The notes under the pieces were generated by a model. That model was given only the letters and a program-made list of their open reading frames with translations, had not been told where the DNA came from and did not search any database. Shown here piece by piece: positions 24,838-34,357 of a stretch of DNA of 64,000 bases. The stretch lies in NCBI GenBank assembly GCA_018398815.1, contig CM031618.1:49023477-49087476 (forward strand). Reading direction: 5' to 3'. The stretch is from Conus ventricosus. Its lineage: Eukaryota; Mollusca; Gastropoda; Neogastropoda; Conidae. The position numbers and the translations under genes are program-made. Positions within the stretch are counted from its first letter, which is position 1. Each line of letters starts with the position of its first letter.

Positions 24838-25330
24838 TATTATTATTATGAATACTTATATAGCGCCTATCTTTGGCTAGAGACCAAGCTCTAAGCGCTT
24901 TGCAATCCACACTCGTTTACACAGCGGGCTGCCTACCTGCCAGTTGGCGCTTCATTCAGTTGTTTCCCGTGTCATCCAGTCAATATAGTTCACTCAGTTT
25001 CCTTACTTCCTTCATTCTTTCCATTTCTCACGCAGGGTGCATGCTATGTGTAAAATGTCATCCGTACCAACAGCCACACTGGCCTTCTCTTCCGAAAGTT
25101 GGTGATGGGATTTTACATGTGTGCAAGATGTTAAAATTCATGCATTCACACACAGAACCAATTGTAGTCTCATTCGAAGGACTGTATGAGAAATGGAATC
25201 AGAACCAATGTTGACTCTGAAGGAAAAATCCCCCTGTACGGAAATTTTATGGCCTGGCGGAGATTCGAACCCGCAACCCCAGGATCACCAAGATTACGAG
25301 TCCGGCTTTTTAGATGTTTCATTGAAAGAA
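24838..25330 (-). mobile_element. tRNA-derived SINE
   Basis: On the minus strand the right-hand end reads like the anticodon arm and T-arm of a tRNA, with a B-box match GGTTCGAATCTC (complement of ~25260-25271) preceded by a CTCGTAATCTT anticodon-loop-like segment (~25290-25302). The body runs leftwards and ends with AGCGCTTAGAGC...GGCGCTATATAAGTATTC and an (ATT)n-like tail (24838-24850), a LINE-type 3' tail. Polymerase III head plus LINE tail plus simple-repeat end define a SINE. The exact 5' boundary and the family are not certain. Confidence 0.75.
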
Positions 25331-25779
25331 CACTGTGGTTTGATGACAAGAAGCACTGGAAGTGCTGGAAATTCAGTGAAGCTGATCGCCCAGATCAGAA
25401 CAGTCATGAGGTGGTGCTGTTGAGAAAGATGTGAAATTGTATTTGATTGTGGTTGCGCATGTGCGTGTGATAGGTGGGATCTTATATTTATCTGCCAAAG
25501 TTTTCCACTAATCACTTTCATGGCAGGTCTGACTAATGCCAGAAAAAAAGTTCTCATAACGAAATGGGCTTTATATATTTGAAAGAATTTGTATGGTTGA
25601 AGTTAAACTTACAGTTTTAACATTTCTGTTTTAAAATGGATCTCAGAACATAACACATCCTCCTATAGTGATGATACAGATTCCTCTCTGAACATTCTCT
25701 TTGTTTGGTACTTACATGGATCCCAGTTGCTGAGTTGGCTGCATTGTAATTAGATTAAAGTTTCTGTACGCATCTATAT

Positions 25780-25785
25780 CTTTGT

Positions 25786-25816
<31 letters not shown>

Positions 25817-25873
25817 CTTGCGTGTGTGCGTGCGTGCGTGTGTGTATAATCTATGTTTCTGTATTGGATCTTT

Positions 25874-25936
<63 letters not shown>

Positions 25937-26045
25937 TGTGTGTATGATCTATGTTTCTGTACTGGATCTGTGTGTGTGTGTGTGTGTGTGTGTGTTTGTG
26001 TGTGTGTTTCTGTACTGGATCTGTGTGTGTGTGTGTGTGTGCATG
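25780..26045. repeat. Compound GT microsatellite with an internal repeated non-GT phrase
   Basis: Long (GT)n blocks separated by several occurrences of a phrase containing 'TTTCTGTA(T/C)TGGATCT'. The phrase recurs at ~25855, ~25953 and ~26008, so the whole is a minisatellite built from GT blocks rather than one simple run. Confidence 0.85.
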
Positions 26046-26134
26046 TGTATCGTATGCTCTCAACTTACTTTGAGCCATCTCTCCCCTACCTTTTATTCCC
26101 TTCGATATGTAGATTTAGATGTCTGTGTCCTCAG

Positions 26135-27068
26135 AGAGAGGCGAGGAGCGAAGCGATTGAGACCAGACAGCCGAGAGTCCAAGCCAGAGAAAGGTGAAGC
26201 ATCAGCTGAAGCCAAGCTGAAGGAGAGCACCCCAAGCTGGATTCGCTGCTCACCTGCAGACCTCTACTTCATGCGAAACGCTGAAGGCGCTGTGCAGGGC
26301 ACTCCCAAAATGAAAGAGCTGGAGGAACTCTTTGAGGAAAAGCTGATCGCCAGGGGGGAGGGAGCCCGAGCCAGCATGCCGAAGTTGGAGCCGCCGCCTC
26401 TGCCGACTGTCCCTTGCTACCACCACCACCACCACCACGGCTCGGACGGGAGCTGCAGTAGCAGCGACTGCTCCTCTGATGACTCGGATTCCGATGATGA
26501 CAGCGAGTTGTGCAGCAAGTGGATGGAGGAGATGGAACGCAAGAGGAAGCACCAGTCACGTCTGCACTCGGAGCTGTGGGGTAACGACAACGGGCAGATG
26601 AACAATGGGCCGCTGTGTCGCTGTAGCATCAAGGCCAGGAGGAGCGGTATACGCCACGACATTTACCCGGGGGAGACGCACATCGAACCGTGCGACCCCT
26701 CAAGCAATAACATGGGTGGTCTGCACCATTATCGCATCACCATGGCCCCGTCGACCAAATTTTCCTCAGCAACAGCCCCACCGTGATCGACTTTGACAAC
26801 AATGAGTTCATCTTCGAGGGTTTCTCCCTCTTCACCCACGAGAAGCTGGATAACATCCCGCTGTGCAAGGTGATACGGTTCCACATCGAGTACACCATCC
26901 ACTTCTTGGAGGAGCCGGCCCCGGAGAATTTCACTGTCGGCAGTCTGGATTTGTTCACCAGGTTCCTGTTCACGGAGATTTTGGAGCTGGTGGATCTGGA
27001 CTGGAAAGGGGCGGGAGGAGGGTGCAACCGCTTCCACCTCCTGCCTCGCTTTGCCAGATCACTGCCAG
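26135..27068 (+). CDS. DROSHA: DROSHA exon: acidic linker, zinc-binding motif and platform/PAZ-like central region
   Basis: Encodes the central region of Drosha that contacts primary-microRNA hairpins. Recognisable family sequence includes PSWIRC (~26235), a six-His run (~26420), a Ser/Asp acidic stretch (~26440-26510), a CxC...GIRH zinc-binding motif (LCRCSIKARRSGIRH, ~26612-26656), YPGE, HHYRIT, and then EYIF-like FIFEGFSLF (~26808), NIPLCKVIRF and RFHLLPRF (~27030). The acceptor is GTCCTCAG and the donor is CCAG|GTAACG. The frame shifts by +2 at ~26757-26766 inside adjacent A and T runs, between HYRIT and TVIDF, with conserved family sequence on both sides, so two homopolymer insertions are the simplest explanation. 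Both intron phases fit the neighbouring exons. Confidence 0.95.
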
Positions 27069-27336
27069 GTAACGCCTCTGGGAGTCTCGGTGATGTTTTG
27101 TTGGTAGTCTGTTACCAGGAACATAGGGCGTACTTTCGGTATTATAGTACTCACAGAACTTCAAGGACGGTAGATTTTCCAGATTGTACTGGTTAAGTAT
27201 TCAACATAAGTTCGCTGTGACGCTGATATTGTACATGTGATCAGAGATTAAGCTTAGAAATTCTGCAAAGCATGTTTAGCGTGATCTGAGAAAATGTTTA
27301 AAACAGTTGTGTGTGTGTGTTGTGTTGGGAGGTGGT

Positions 27337-27368
<32 letters not shown>

Positions 27369-27576
27369 GTGTGAAATTAATGAATGAACTTTGTTTATGA
27401 AGTCATTTACAAACATGCATGTTTATGCTAATATTGTAATAATGCACAGTTTGAATATTTGATTTTTGTTGTTGTTAATGCCAACAATGCACATTTTGAG
27501 TATATAACTGTCATAGTTGACCAGTGTTGTGTTCACCCTTTCCATGCAGTACAACTTGTATTTCCTCACTGTGCAG
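27069..27576 (+). other. DROSHA intron with poly-G run
   Basis: Intron from GTAACG to CTGTGCAG. A G homopolymer of about 30 bases lies at ~27337-27367. No other feature was seen. Confidence 0.85.
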
Positions 27577-27884
27577 AGAACGGCAAGGAAGTCCTGTCCA
27601 TGAACGAAGTGCTCAAGTACCTGCTGCAGAGCTCCTGCCCCCTGGTGGACGACAGCCAGCTGCCCATGATCCGCAAGCTGGACCGGGAGGCCTGGCAGTC
27701 GTGGGTGGAAACGGTGTGCGGCACCATCGTCACCTGCCCGGGCAAGAAGCCCAGCTCCATCCGAGTGGACCAGCTGGACCGGACCAAGCTGCAGGAGGGG
27801 GAGGACAACGTCATGCCCCTGCTGGTGCACTTCGGCATTCGGCCCGCCCAGCTGAGCTACGCGGGGAACCCGGAGTACCAGAAG
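27577..27884 (+). CDS. DROSHA: DROSHA exon: connector before the RNase III domains
   Basis: A 308-base exon, fully open, phase 2 at entry (two bases complete a Glu codon) and phase 0 at exit, flanked by GTGCAG and AAG|GTAAGT. Family sequence includes GKEVLSMNEVLKYLL, IVTCPGKKPSSIRVDQLDR and VHFGIRPAQLSYAG, a stretch strongly conserved in animal Drosha proteins between the platform region and RIIIDa. No frameshift. Base composition is clearly GC-richer than the flanking introns. Confidence 0.97.
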
Positions 27885-28811
27885 GTAAGTGGTCTTTTGT
27901 TCCGAAGGCATGCTGGTCGTCTTTTAACGGTGAATGTCCATGAGAGCATGACGAAAAGTGCTAAGCCCAGCAGTGCACGTTTTTTGTATTATGAGCGAAA
28001 TAAAGATTGTTTGTGGAAGAAGCTGTGTCTTTGTGTTAAAAGTATGTTTGAGGTGCATTGAATTTGATAGACCTGTCACATGACCCTGGTTTCACCAGAG
28101 AAGCTCTGGTAGTTGGGGCTGTGTGCTTTGCTCCTGTCTGTGGCGTTCAAAGCTCTGGTATTTGGAGAGCCATCAAGCAAAGGTTGTTGTGCGTGGGTTT
28201 GTGTGTTTTTTTAAAAATCTTGACCGATTTTTGAAGAACGGTCTATAAGTGGCTTAAGGTCGATCAAGTGAAAGTTTTGGTTGAAACTGACAGCGCAGGA
28301 TAATGTTGTGGGCTAAATGCCTTGAAAATCATTGCTAGATTTTCAGTGGTTGATTCAAAATTGCGTCTCAGATACAGGAGTGCGAAGAGAAGAAGAAGAG
28401 GTTACACAGACGTGGAGCAGAGCGAGTATCTCTAAGCTCTGAGGAAGGACATACTATAGGACAACTCTTGATGACAAAGAACCATTTTGACTACATGAAA
28501 ACTTTGGAGTCAACTCTAAAAAATAACATTTTTCATAAAGACAGCATCCACCAAAAACGTTACTATGCAGTCTAAACTTCTGTTTATGGAGTTTGTGATC
28601 AAACAGAATGGTGACAATCTGCCAATGGTGACAATCTGCCAGTTGACATTTTGTTATTCATTTCTGTCTTGTTAGCAATCAGTTGATCACTAACTTTCTG
28701 TGTACTTGTTGAAATGCCAGTCAGTTGTGTTGCACTTGTCTTTAAGTTCCATGATCTCTCTGTCTTTCTGTCTGTCTGTCTCTCTTTCTCTGTCACACAC
28801 ACACACACTGA

Positions 28812-28926
<115 letters not shown>

Positions 28927-29007
28927 TGTCTGTCTGTCTCTGTCACTCCACACATACACACACACACTGTATACACACACACAGGCACTCGCAGTCATAC
29001 ACACCAT

Positions 29008-29081
<74 letters not shown>

Positions 29082-29747
29082 GAGGCATGTAAACATACTA
29101 ACTGTAATATGTAATTGTTACACATCTTTCTTCTATTATATCAATTCTTATTACAGATCTCAGAGAGCCACATTCACTTAATTAAATACAGTCATTGTAA
29201 GAGAAGGTCAGAAAGGATCTTTAAGTAAGGGGGAAAAAGTGCATCTGTATGTTTTCTGGGATGAATTTGCACATTTATTGTTAGAAAAGTCTCCAGCATT
29301 GGGGAGTTGTGCCCCCTGACCCTCCTGGTGATATTGCCCCTTGACCCCCGCAAGGGGCATGTGCCGGGCCCAGACTGCTGACTGTTCTTTTTCCATTTCA
29401 AAATGTGGCAGGTCTGCTTTGAAAATTAAATATATAGCACAAATAATTTGGTGATGTTTAGTTGTCGTCATGTGCATGAAATTTTCCAAAACACTGCCGA
29501 TTCGTGCCTAGTCAAATCAACCCAAACTGGCCATCTTGCTGCAGCCTACGATCAGTTTTGTTGCGACATGAGTTAGTACAGTTCTGTGAATAATTTGTGA
29601 CAAAAGGGAGGAGTGATTAAAGAATGTTTTATAACCAAAAAAAAAAGTTGAAAAAAAAAAACGTTTGAAAAGTCTGGCACTTTTTTTGTCTTTTTTTTTT
29701 TTTTTTTTACCTGAAGACAGCACTTAAAATGTGCATGAAAGCATTTC

Positions 29748-30020
29748 TTGTTCCTTGTACCTCAAGAAGGAATTTAAAGATTTGAATACTGTTAACTTGA
29801 ATGTCGTGTGTTTGTGTACCTGTATGTGAATGCATGCATAAATGGATTAAAATGCGCATGAAAGCATTTCTTGTGTCCTGTACCTCAAGAAGGGATTTAG
29901 AGGTTTAATTACGGTTAACTTTTATGTTGTGTGTTTGTGTACATGTGAATGCATGCATAAATGGTTTTATGAGTGCCGCAGGTGTGTTTGTGTACATGTG
30001 TATAAATACATGCATAAATG
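29748..30020 (+). repeat. ~110 bp tandem repeat, about two and a half copies
   Basis: The phrases GCATGAAAGCATTTCTTG, CCTGTACCTCAAGAAGG and GAATGCATGCATAAATGG recur at ~29734, ~29848 and partly ~29945, in the same order and orientation. Confidence 0.75.
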
Positions 30021-30048
30021 GTTTTGTAAGCGCCTTAGGCTTTGAGGA

Positions 30049-30240
30049 GATGGGGCAGAACAAATGGCCCAATATTATCCTCGTTCCTATCATTATTAGA
30101 ACCCCGGTTGTTGTTGTCGTTATCCAGGCATGGAAGCAGTATATCAAGTTGTAATGTGAGGAGACGGGCAGATAAAAAGGCCAACATTATCATTGTTCCT
30201 ATCACTGTTAGAACCACTGGTGTTGTTTCTTCGAATGCCA
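30049..30240 (+). repeat. Tandem repeat carrying a decoy acceptor and exon start
   Basis: Two related units (~30049-30160 and ~30161-30240) share 'AATATTATC(C/A)TTGTTCCTATCA' type sequence, partly changed, and 'TTAGAACC'. The first contains GTTATCCAG followed by 30128-30151, a near copy of the first 24 bases of the real exon at 30587, then an in-frame TAA. Confidence 0.75.
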
Positions 30241-30586
30241 TACTTCGATGGAGTCGATGATTTAAGTAATACGTTTTATAACCTTGCATTATGTTTGTGT
30301 ACATTATTTGTAAGGTTTGCCCATTTAAAAGATAAAAATTCTAGATTAAGGGGAAAAAACCCTAAGGTAGCAAGATAGTCGTTACTGTATAATTATTTGA
30401 ATAGTTGGAATTAGAGTTCTAATTCAAATGACATGCAGATTTTTTTTTGCGGGGTGGGGGGGAGGGGATATTTTTGTTGTTTTCGTTTTATGTGATCTTT
30501 GTAACTGTTTGAAATGAAAAGAGCTCTTTCAAAAAAAACAAAACAAAAAAAAAACACTGGTGTTGTTGGTGTCGTCGTCCCCCCAG

Positions 30587-30892
30587 GCATGGAAGCAGTA
30601 CATCAAGTTCAAGCCCCTGCTGAACTCCAAGCCCAAGGTGCTGTCGGAGGACAAGGAGAAGCTGAAGAGCAAGGAGGAGGTGCTGCAGGAGATCCAGGCC
30701 AAGAACCCCATGAAGCGGGAGGTCACTGTGGAGCTGTCCACGCAGGGCTTCCTGCGCACGGGCCTCAAGTCCGACATCTGCCAGCACGCCCTCCTGCTGC
30801 CCGTGCTGATGAGCCACATCCGCTTCCACCGCTGCCTGTGCGTGCTGGAGCAGCGCATGAGCTACACGTTCAAGGACAGGTCGCTGTTGCAG
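30587..30892 (+). CDS. DROSHA: DROSHA exon: start of RNase III domain a
   Basis: A 306-base exon (102 codons), phase 0 at both ends, between CCCCAG and CTGTTGCAG|GTCAGT. It encodes the linker helices and the entry into RIIIDa: YIKFKPLLNSKPKV, REVTVELSTQGF, DICQHALLLPVLMSHIRFH and YTFKDRSLLQ. The reading frame is intact and ends exactly where the next exon should continue with LALTHT. Its first 24 bases are duplicated upstream at 30128-30151. Confidence 0.97.
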
Positions 30893-32399
30893 GTCAGTCA
30901 GGCTTTTTGGGTTTTTTTTGCGTTTTTTAAAAAATTTTTTGTTGTAGAATGCATGAATGGATTCATTCTGTGTGCTGACCAATTAAGAAAAAAAAAAGAT
31001 GCGAAGCATATAAACGTACTCCCCGTTTTCAAAACCGCTTATATATCGGCCAAGTGCTTTGTGAGATAAGAAATAAAGGCAAAATAACGGTTTTTAACGG
31101 TTATTTAAACCGATGTACACTTTTGAAACTGGTATTTTAGTCCTCACTGGGCTAAAGCCTGTGTACCTACCAAATTTCATCCAAATCGGACAATATGTCA
31201 AGAATAACGGTTTTTAACGGTCAGATTTTGAAACACTGCAGGGAAGTGCCATTTGTGTGTGATGACCTTTCTATATACAAAATTTCATTAAAATCCACCA
31301 ATATATAAAAAAAATAATGGCAAAATAACAGTTTATCGGTTATATAACTGATATACACTTTTGAAAACCGGTATTTTAGTCCTCACTGGGCAAAAGCCTG
31401 TGTACATACTAAATTTCATCCAAATCGGACAATATGTAAAGAATAACGGTTTTTAACGGCCAGATTTTGAAACACTACATTGAAGTGCCATTTGTGTGTG
31501 ATAACCTTTCTATATACAAAATTTCATTAAAACCCACCAATATATAAGAAATAACGGCAAAATAACGGTTTAACGGTTATATAACCGATATGCACTTTTG
31601 AAACCGGTATTTTAGTCCTCACTGGGCTAAAGCCTGTGTAGATATCAAATTTAATCCAAATCGGACAATATGTCAAGAATAACGTTTTTTAACGGTCAAA
31701 TTTTAAAACACTATATAGAAGTGCCATTTGTGTGTGATAACCTTTCTATATACCAAATTTCATTAAAATCGACCTATATATAAGAAATAACGGCAGAATA
31801 ACGGTTTTTAACGGTTGTTTAATCCATTTTCAGCATTACATCACTTACATATGGACAGAGAATCCGATTTGTCACAAGATCATCCAAACGCTTATAAATT
31901 GGCCAAGTACTTTCTGAGATATTCCATAAAGAAGAAAAACTGTTACAGGCCGTTACAACCATTAGTAACGGCTATAACGGGGCAAACTAAAACATCAGGC
32001 ATCATCCGTGACGCATAATGAACATACCTGCTAATTTTCATAAAGGTCGGCCAAGTACTTTCTGAGATATTCCATAAAGAAGAAAAACCGTTACAGGCCG
32101 TTACAGCCGTTAGTAACGGTTATAATGGTAAACTAAAACATTGGGCATTATTGGTGACCCATAATGAACATACCTACAAATTTTCAGAAAGATCGGTCAA
32201 GTACTTTCTGAGATATTCCATAAAGAAGAAAAAGCGTTACAGGCCATTACAGCCATTAGTAACGGCTGTAACGGTAAACTAAAACGCCGGGCATCATCCT
32301 TGACCCATAATGAACATACCTACAAATTTTCAGAAAGATCGACCCAGTAGTTTTGTCTGGAGCGAGTGGAACACATTTTGACCACGGACACGGACACAC

Positions 32400-32460
<61 letters not shown>

Positions 32461-32694
32461 ACAGCATTTCTTCGTTCCCATTCTAAAGTACTCCCTGTTC
32501 TTTAAGAACTGGGAGTACAAAAAGATAAAAAAAAAAGAGAAAATAAATGGAAAAATTGATTCTCATAAAATGATCTTTGGCTTAGTGTGACACTATAGCT
32601 CCCACCAGCTGTCATCTCCTTCCCAGAGTTGTACAGGGCCGCCACCTGCTGCAGTTTCATGGGTTTCAGAGAAATGTTGAAAAAGAGAAACCAT

Positions 32695-32741
<47 letters not shown>

Positions 32742-34013
32742 AAAGAAAATTAAGAGGAGAAAGATTGGATTGGTCCTAGCGGATGAGGAGCACAAAAAGA
32801 AAAATGTGCCGCTGAAATCTGTAGAGTGCTGGGTGTGTGTTGGGCATGCTGACAGACGATACTGACATCACGGTATCTTGTGTAAACTTCAAAGAGAGAG
32901 AGAGAGAGCAGTTGCTGGTATGTCAGCCTGCTTGAAGGTGAAATGCATTGGAATAAGGCCATGCATCGGCAAGACAAAAGCTGTAAGAGCAGGCAGTCTT
33001 GGTTGTCTTGGACCGAAAAGTGGACAGCACACTAGTTGTTGCTCAAATAAGCATCAGACTGCACCAAAAAAAATCCATAGACAAACACATCACAAGACAA
33101 AACAAAAGATGTGTTTTGTCCTGTGATTCATTTAACTTCGTTTTTTGTTGTTGAGTTTTATCAGTAATTTTTCAAATTTGTTTAGATTTCCGCCAGCAGT
33201 CGCCACGCTTTGCAGTTGCCAGCTGGAACATTTTTCATAAGGGGAGGCTACCTCTGGCCCCCCCCCCCCCCCCCCCCCCACAACCATGTCCTACCCGCAT
33301 CATCACCCCTGGCCCATGCCCCCCCCCCCCCCCCACTCCCCACCTTTCCCCCTCCCAAGAATTGCAGGAATTTTTGCTTTTCCTCAGTGGCAGTCCTGAT
33401 TGTAGCAGCCACTCTGGCAAAGGAAGATCCCTTGTGGAGTCTGCAGAATGAAGCTAAGCACTTTCAGAGTTTGTTGGCATTCATTTCCCAGCATTCCCCT
33501 TTTGAATTCAACCACAATGCACTGAAAATAAGCACGTCATTTTATCAGGATGGACTGTTGTGGACGTATTTAAGAATTCAGCAGATGAACACGGAGTAAC
33601 TGAAACGGCAAACTATATTAGGTTTGAAGTGTGTTATATGTACTTTTAAAATTTCCAAACATTTGAGGTTGTTGGTTTTTTTGTCTGTGTTGCTTGCAAA
33701 TTTCATCAGGTTAAAAAAAAAAAAATCATGTCAATAAATGCTGAAACAATAAAAGTTACCTTTTTTCATTAAGATAAGAAATGAAGGAAAGTTTGGCTTC
33801 CATTTACGAACATCTCACCACACCGTTAAAACATGTTCCCCAAACCAACTGGCGCTGACGCACACCTCCTTCTGCAACAACTATGGAACAAAACATGTCA
33901 TAAATGCTTGAAACAATGAAGTTCCTTTTTTCATTAAGATAAGAAATGAAGGAAAGTTTGGCTTCCATTTACGAACATCTCACCACACAGGTAAAACCAT
34001 GTTCCCCAACCAG
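30893..34013 (+). other. DROSHA intron with nested ~240 bp and ~140 bp repeats and a duplicated exon start
   Basis: Holds the tandem-repeat element at 31030-32456, a second CA run (~32700-32738), poly-C runs (~33260-33280 and ~33320-33334) and a ~167 bp direct duplication (33723-33889 and 33890-34053) that includes the first bases of the next exon. No other gene was recognised. Confidence 0.75.
31030..32456. mobile_element. Tandem-repeat element ending in a CA microsatellite, Helentron/'pearl'-like
   Basis: Part 1 (~31060-31815) has about three copies of a ~240 bp unit containing AAATTTCATCCAAATCGGAC, GTGCCATTTGTGTGTGAT and AACGGTTTTTAACGG. Part 2 (~31890-32345) has about three and a half copies of a ~140 bp unit containing AAGTACTTTCTGAGATATTC, CCGTTACAG and ACATACC. 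Both units share the motif 'TCGG(C/A)CAA' and the AACGG/CCGTT word. The array ends GACCACGGACACGGACACAC and passes into (CA)n (32394-32456). A core of tandem repeats followed by a microsatellite is the layout of molluscan pearl/Helentron-derived elements; that assignment is an inference. Confidence 0.55.
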
Positions 34014-34053
34014 CTGGCGCTGACGCACACCTTTCCGCAACAACTATGGGACC
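33723..34053 (+). repeat. ~167 bp direct duplication covering the start of the RIIIDa exon
   Basis: 33723-33889 and 33890-34053 match from 'CATGTCA(A)TAAATGC' through 'CATTTACGAACATCTCACCAC' to 'CTGGCGCTGACGCACACC' and 'CAACTATGG'. In the left copy the acceptor CCAACCAG reads CCAAACCAA, so it lacks the AG. The left copy keeps the reading LALTHTSF whereas the right copy has lost two bases there. Confidence 0.9.
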
Positions 34054-34357
34054 AACTCCTCCCACGCCAGCAATCCTCACCAACTGCGGGCTGCGGCAGG
34101 TGGATGTACGGCGGACGCCGCGTCTACTACAGAAACCGCAAGCGGGGCATCAACATCCTGGTGGACATATGGTCCCGCCTGGGGCGCCTGGAGGAGACCA
34201 TGTGGGATCCGCAATACGAGCGTCTGGAGTTCCTGGGGGACGCGGTGGTGGAGTTCCTGTCCAGCGTGCACTGTTCTTATGTTCACTGGTGGAGGAAGGG
34301 GGGCTGTCCACGTACAGACAGCTTGGTGCAGAACCAGCACTGTCCGTGCTGGCCAAG
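34014..34357 (+). CDS. DROSHA: DROSHA exon: core of RNase III domain a
   Basis: Encodes most of RIIIDa, which cuts the 3' strand of the primary microRNA hairpin. The signature ERLEFLGDAVVEFL (~34217-34258) with its acidic metal-binding residues is intact, preceded by RKRGINILVDIWSRLG. The exon follows CCAACCAG and ends GCCAAG|GTGAGA. Three or more frame changes occur (~34032, ~34075-34100, ~34265-34330); the correct family sequence can be followed only by switching frames, for example ILTNCGLRQ in one and VEEGGLSTYR in another. The length, 344, is not a multiple of three although both flanking phases are 0. With intact signature and matching flanking exons I favour sequencing indels over a real pseudogene. 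Confidence 0.9.

Larger units (their letters stand above)
22806..26134 (+). other. DROSHA intron with GT repeats, poly-C and a SINE
   Basis: The intron begins GTCAGT and ends GTCCTCAG. It contains a GT run (~22845-22887), a GA run (~22913-22930), a long C homopolymer (~24764-24787), a tRNA-type SINE on the minus strand (~24838-25330) and large compound GT arrays (25780-26045). Otherwise AT-rich sequence without coding signal. Confidence 0.75.

Noticed and set aside
29335..29359. Perfect 9-bp hairpin TGCCCCTTG/CAAGGGGCA as a terminator or small RNA
   Set aside because: Too short and isolated, with no flanking support; listed only within the intron description.
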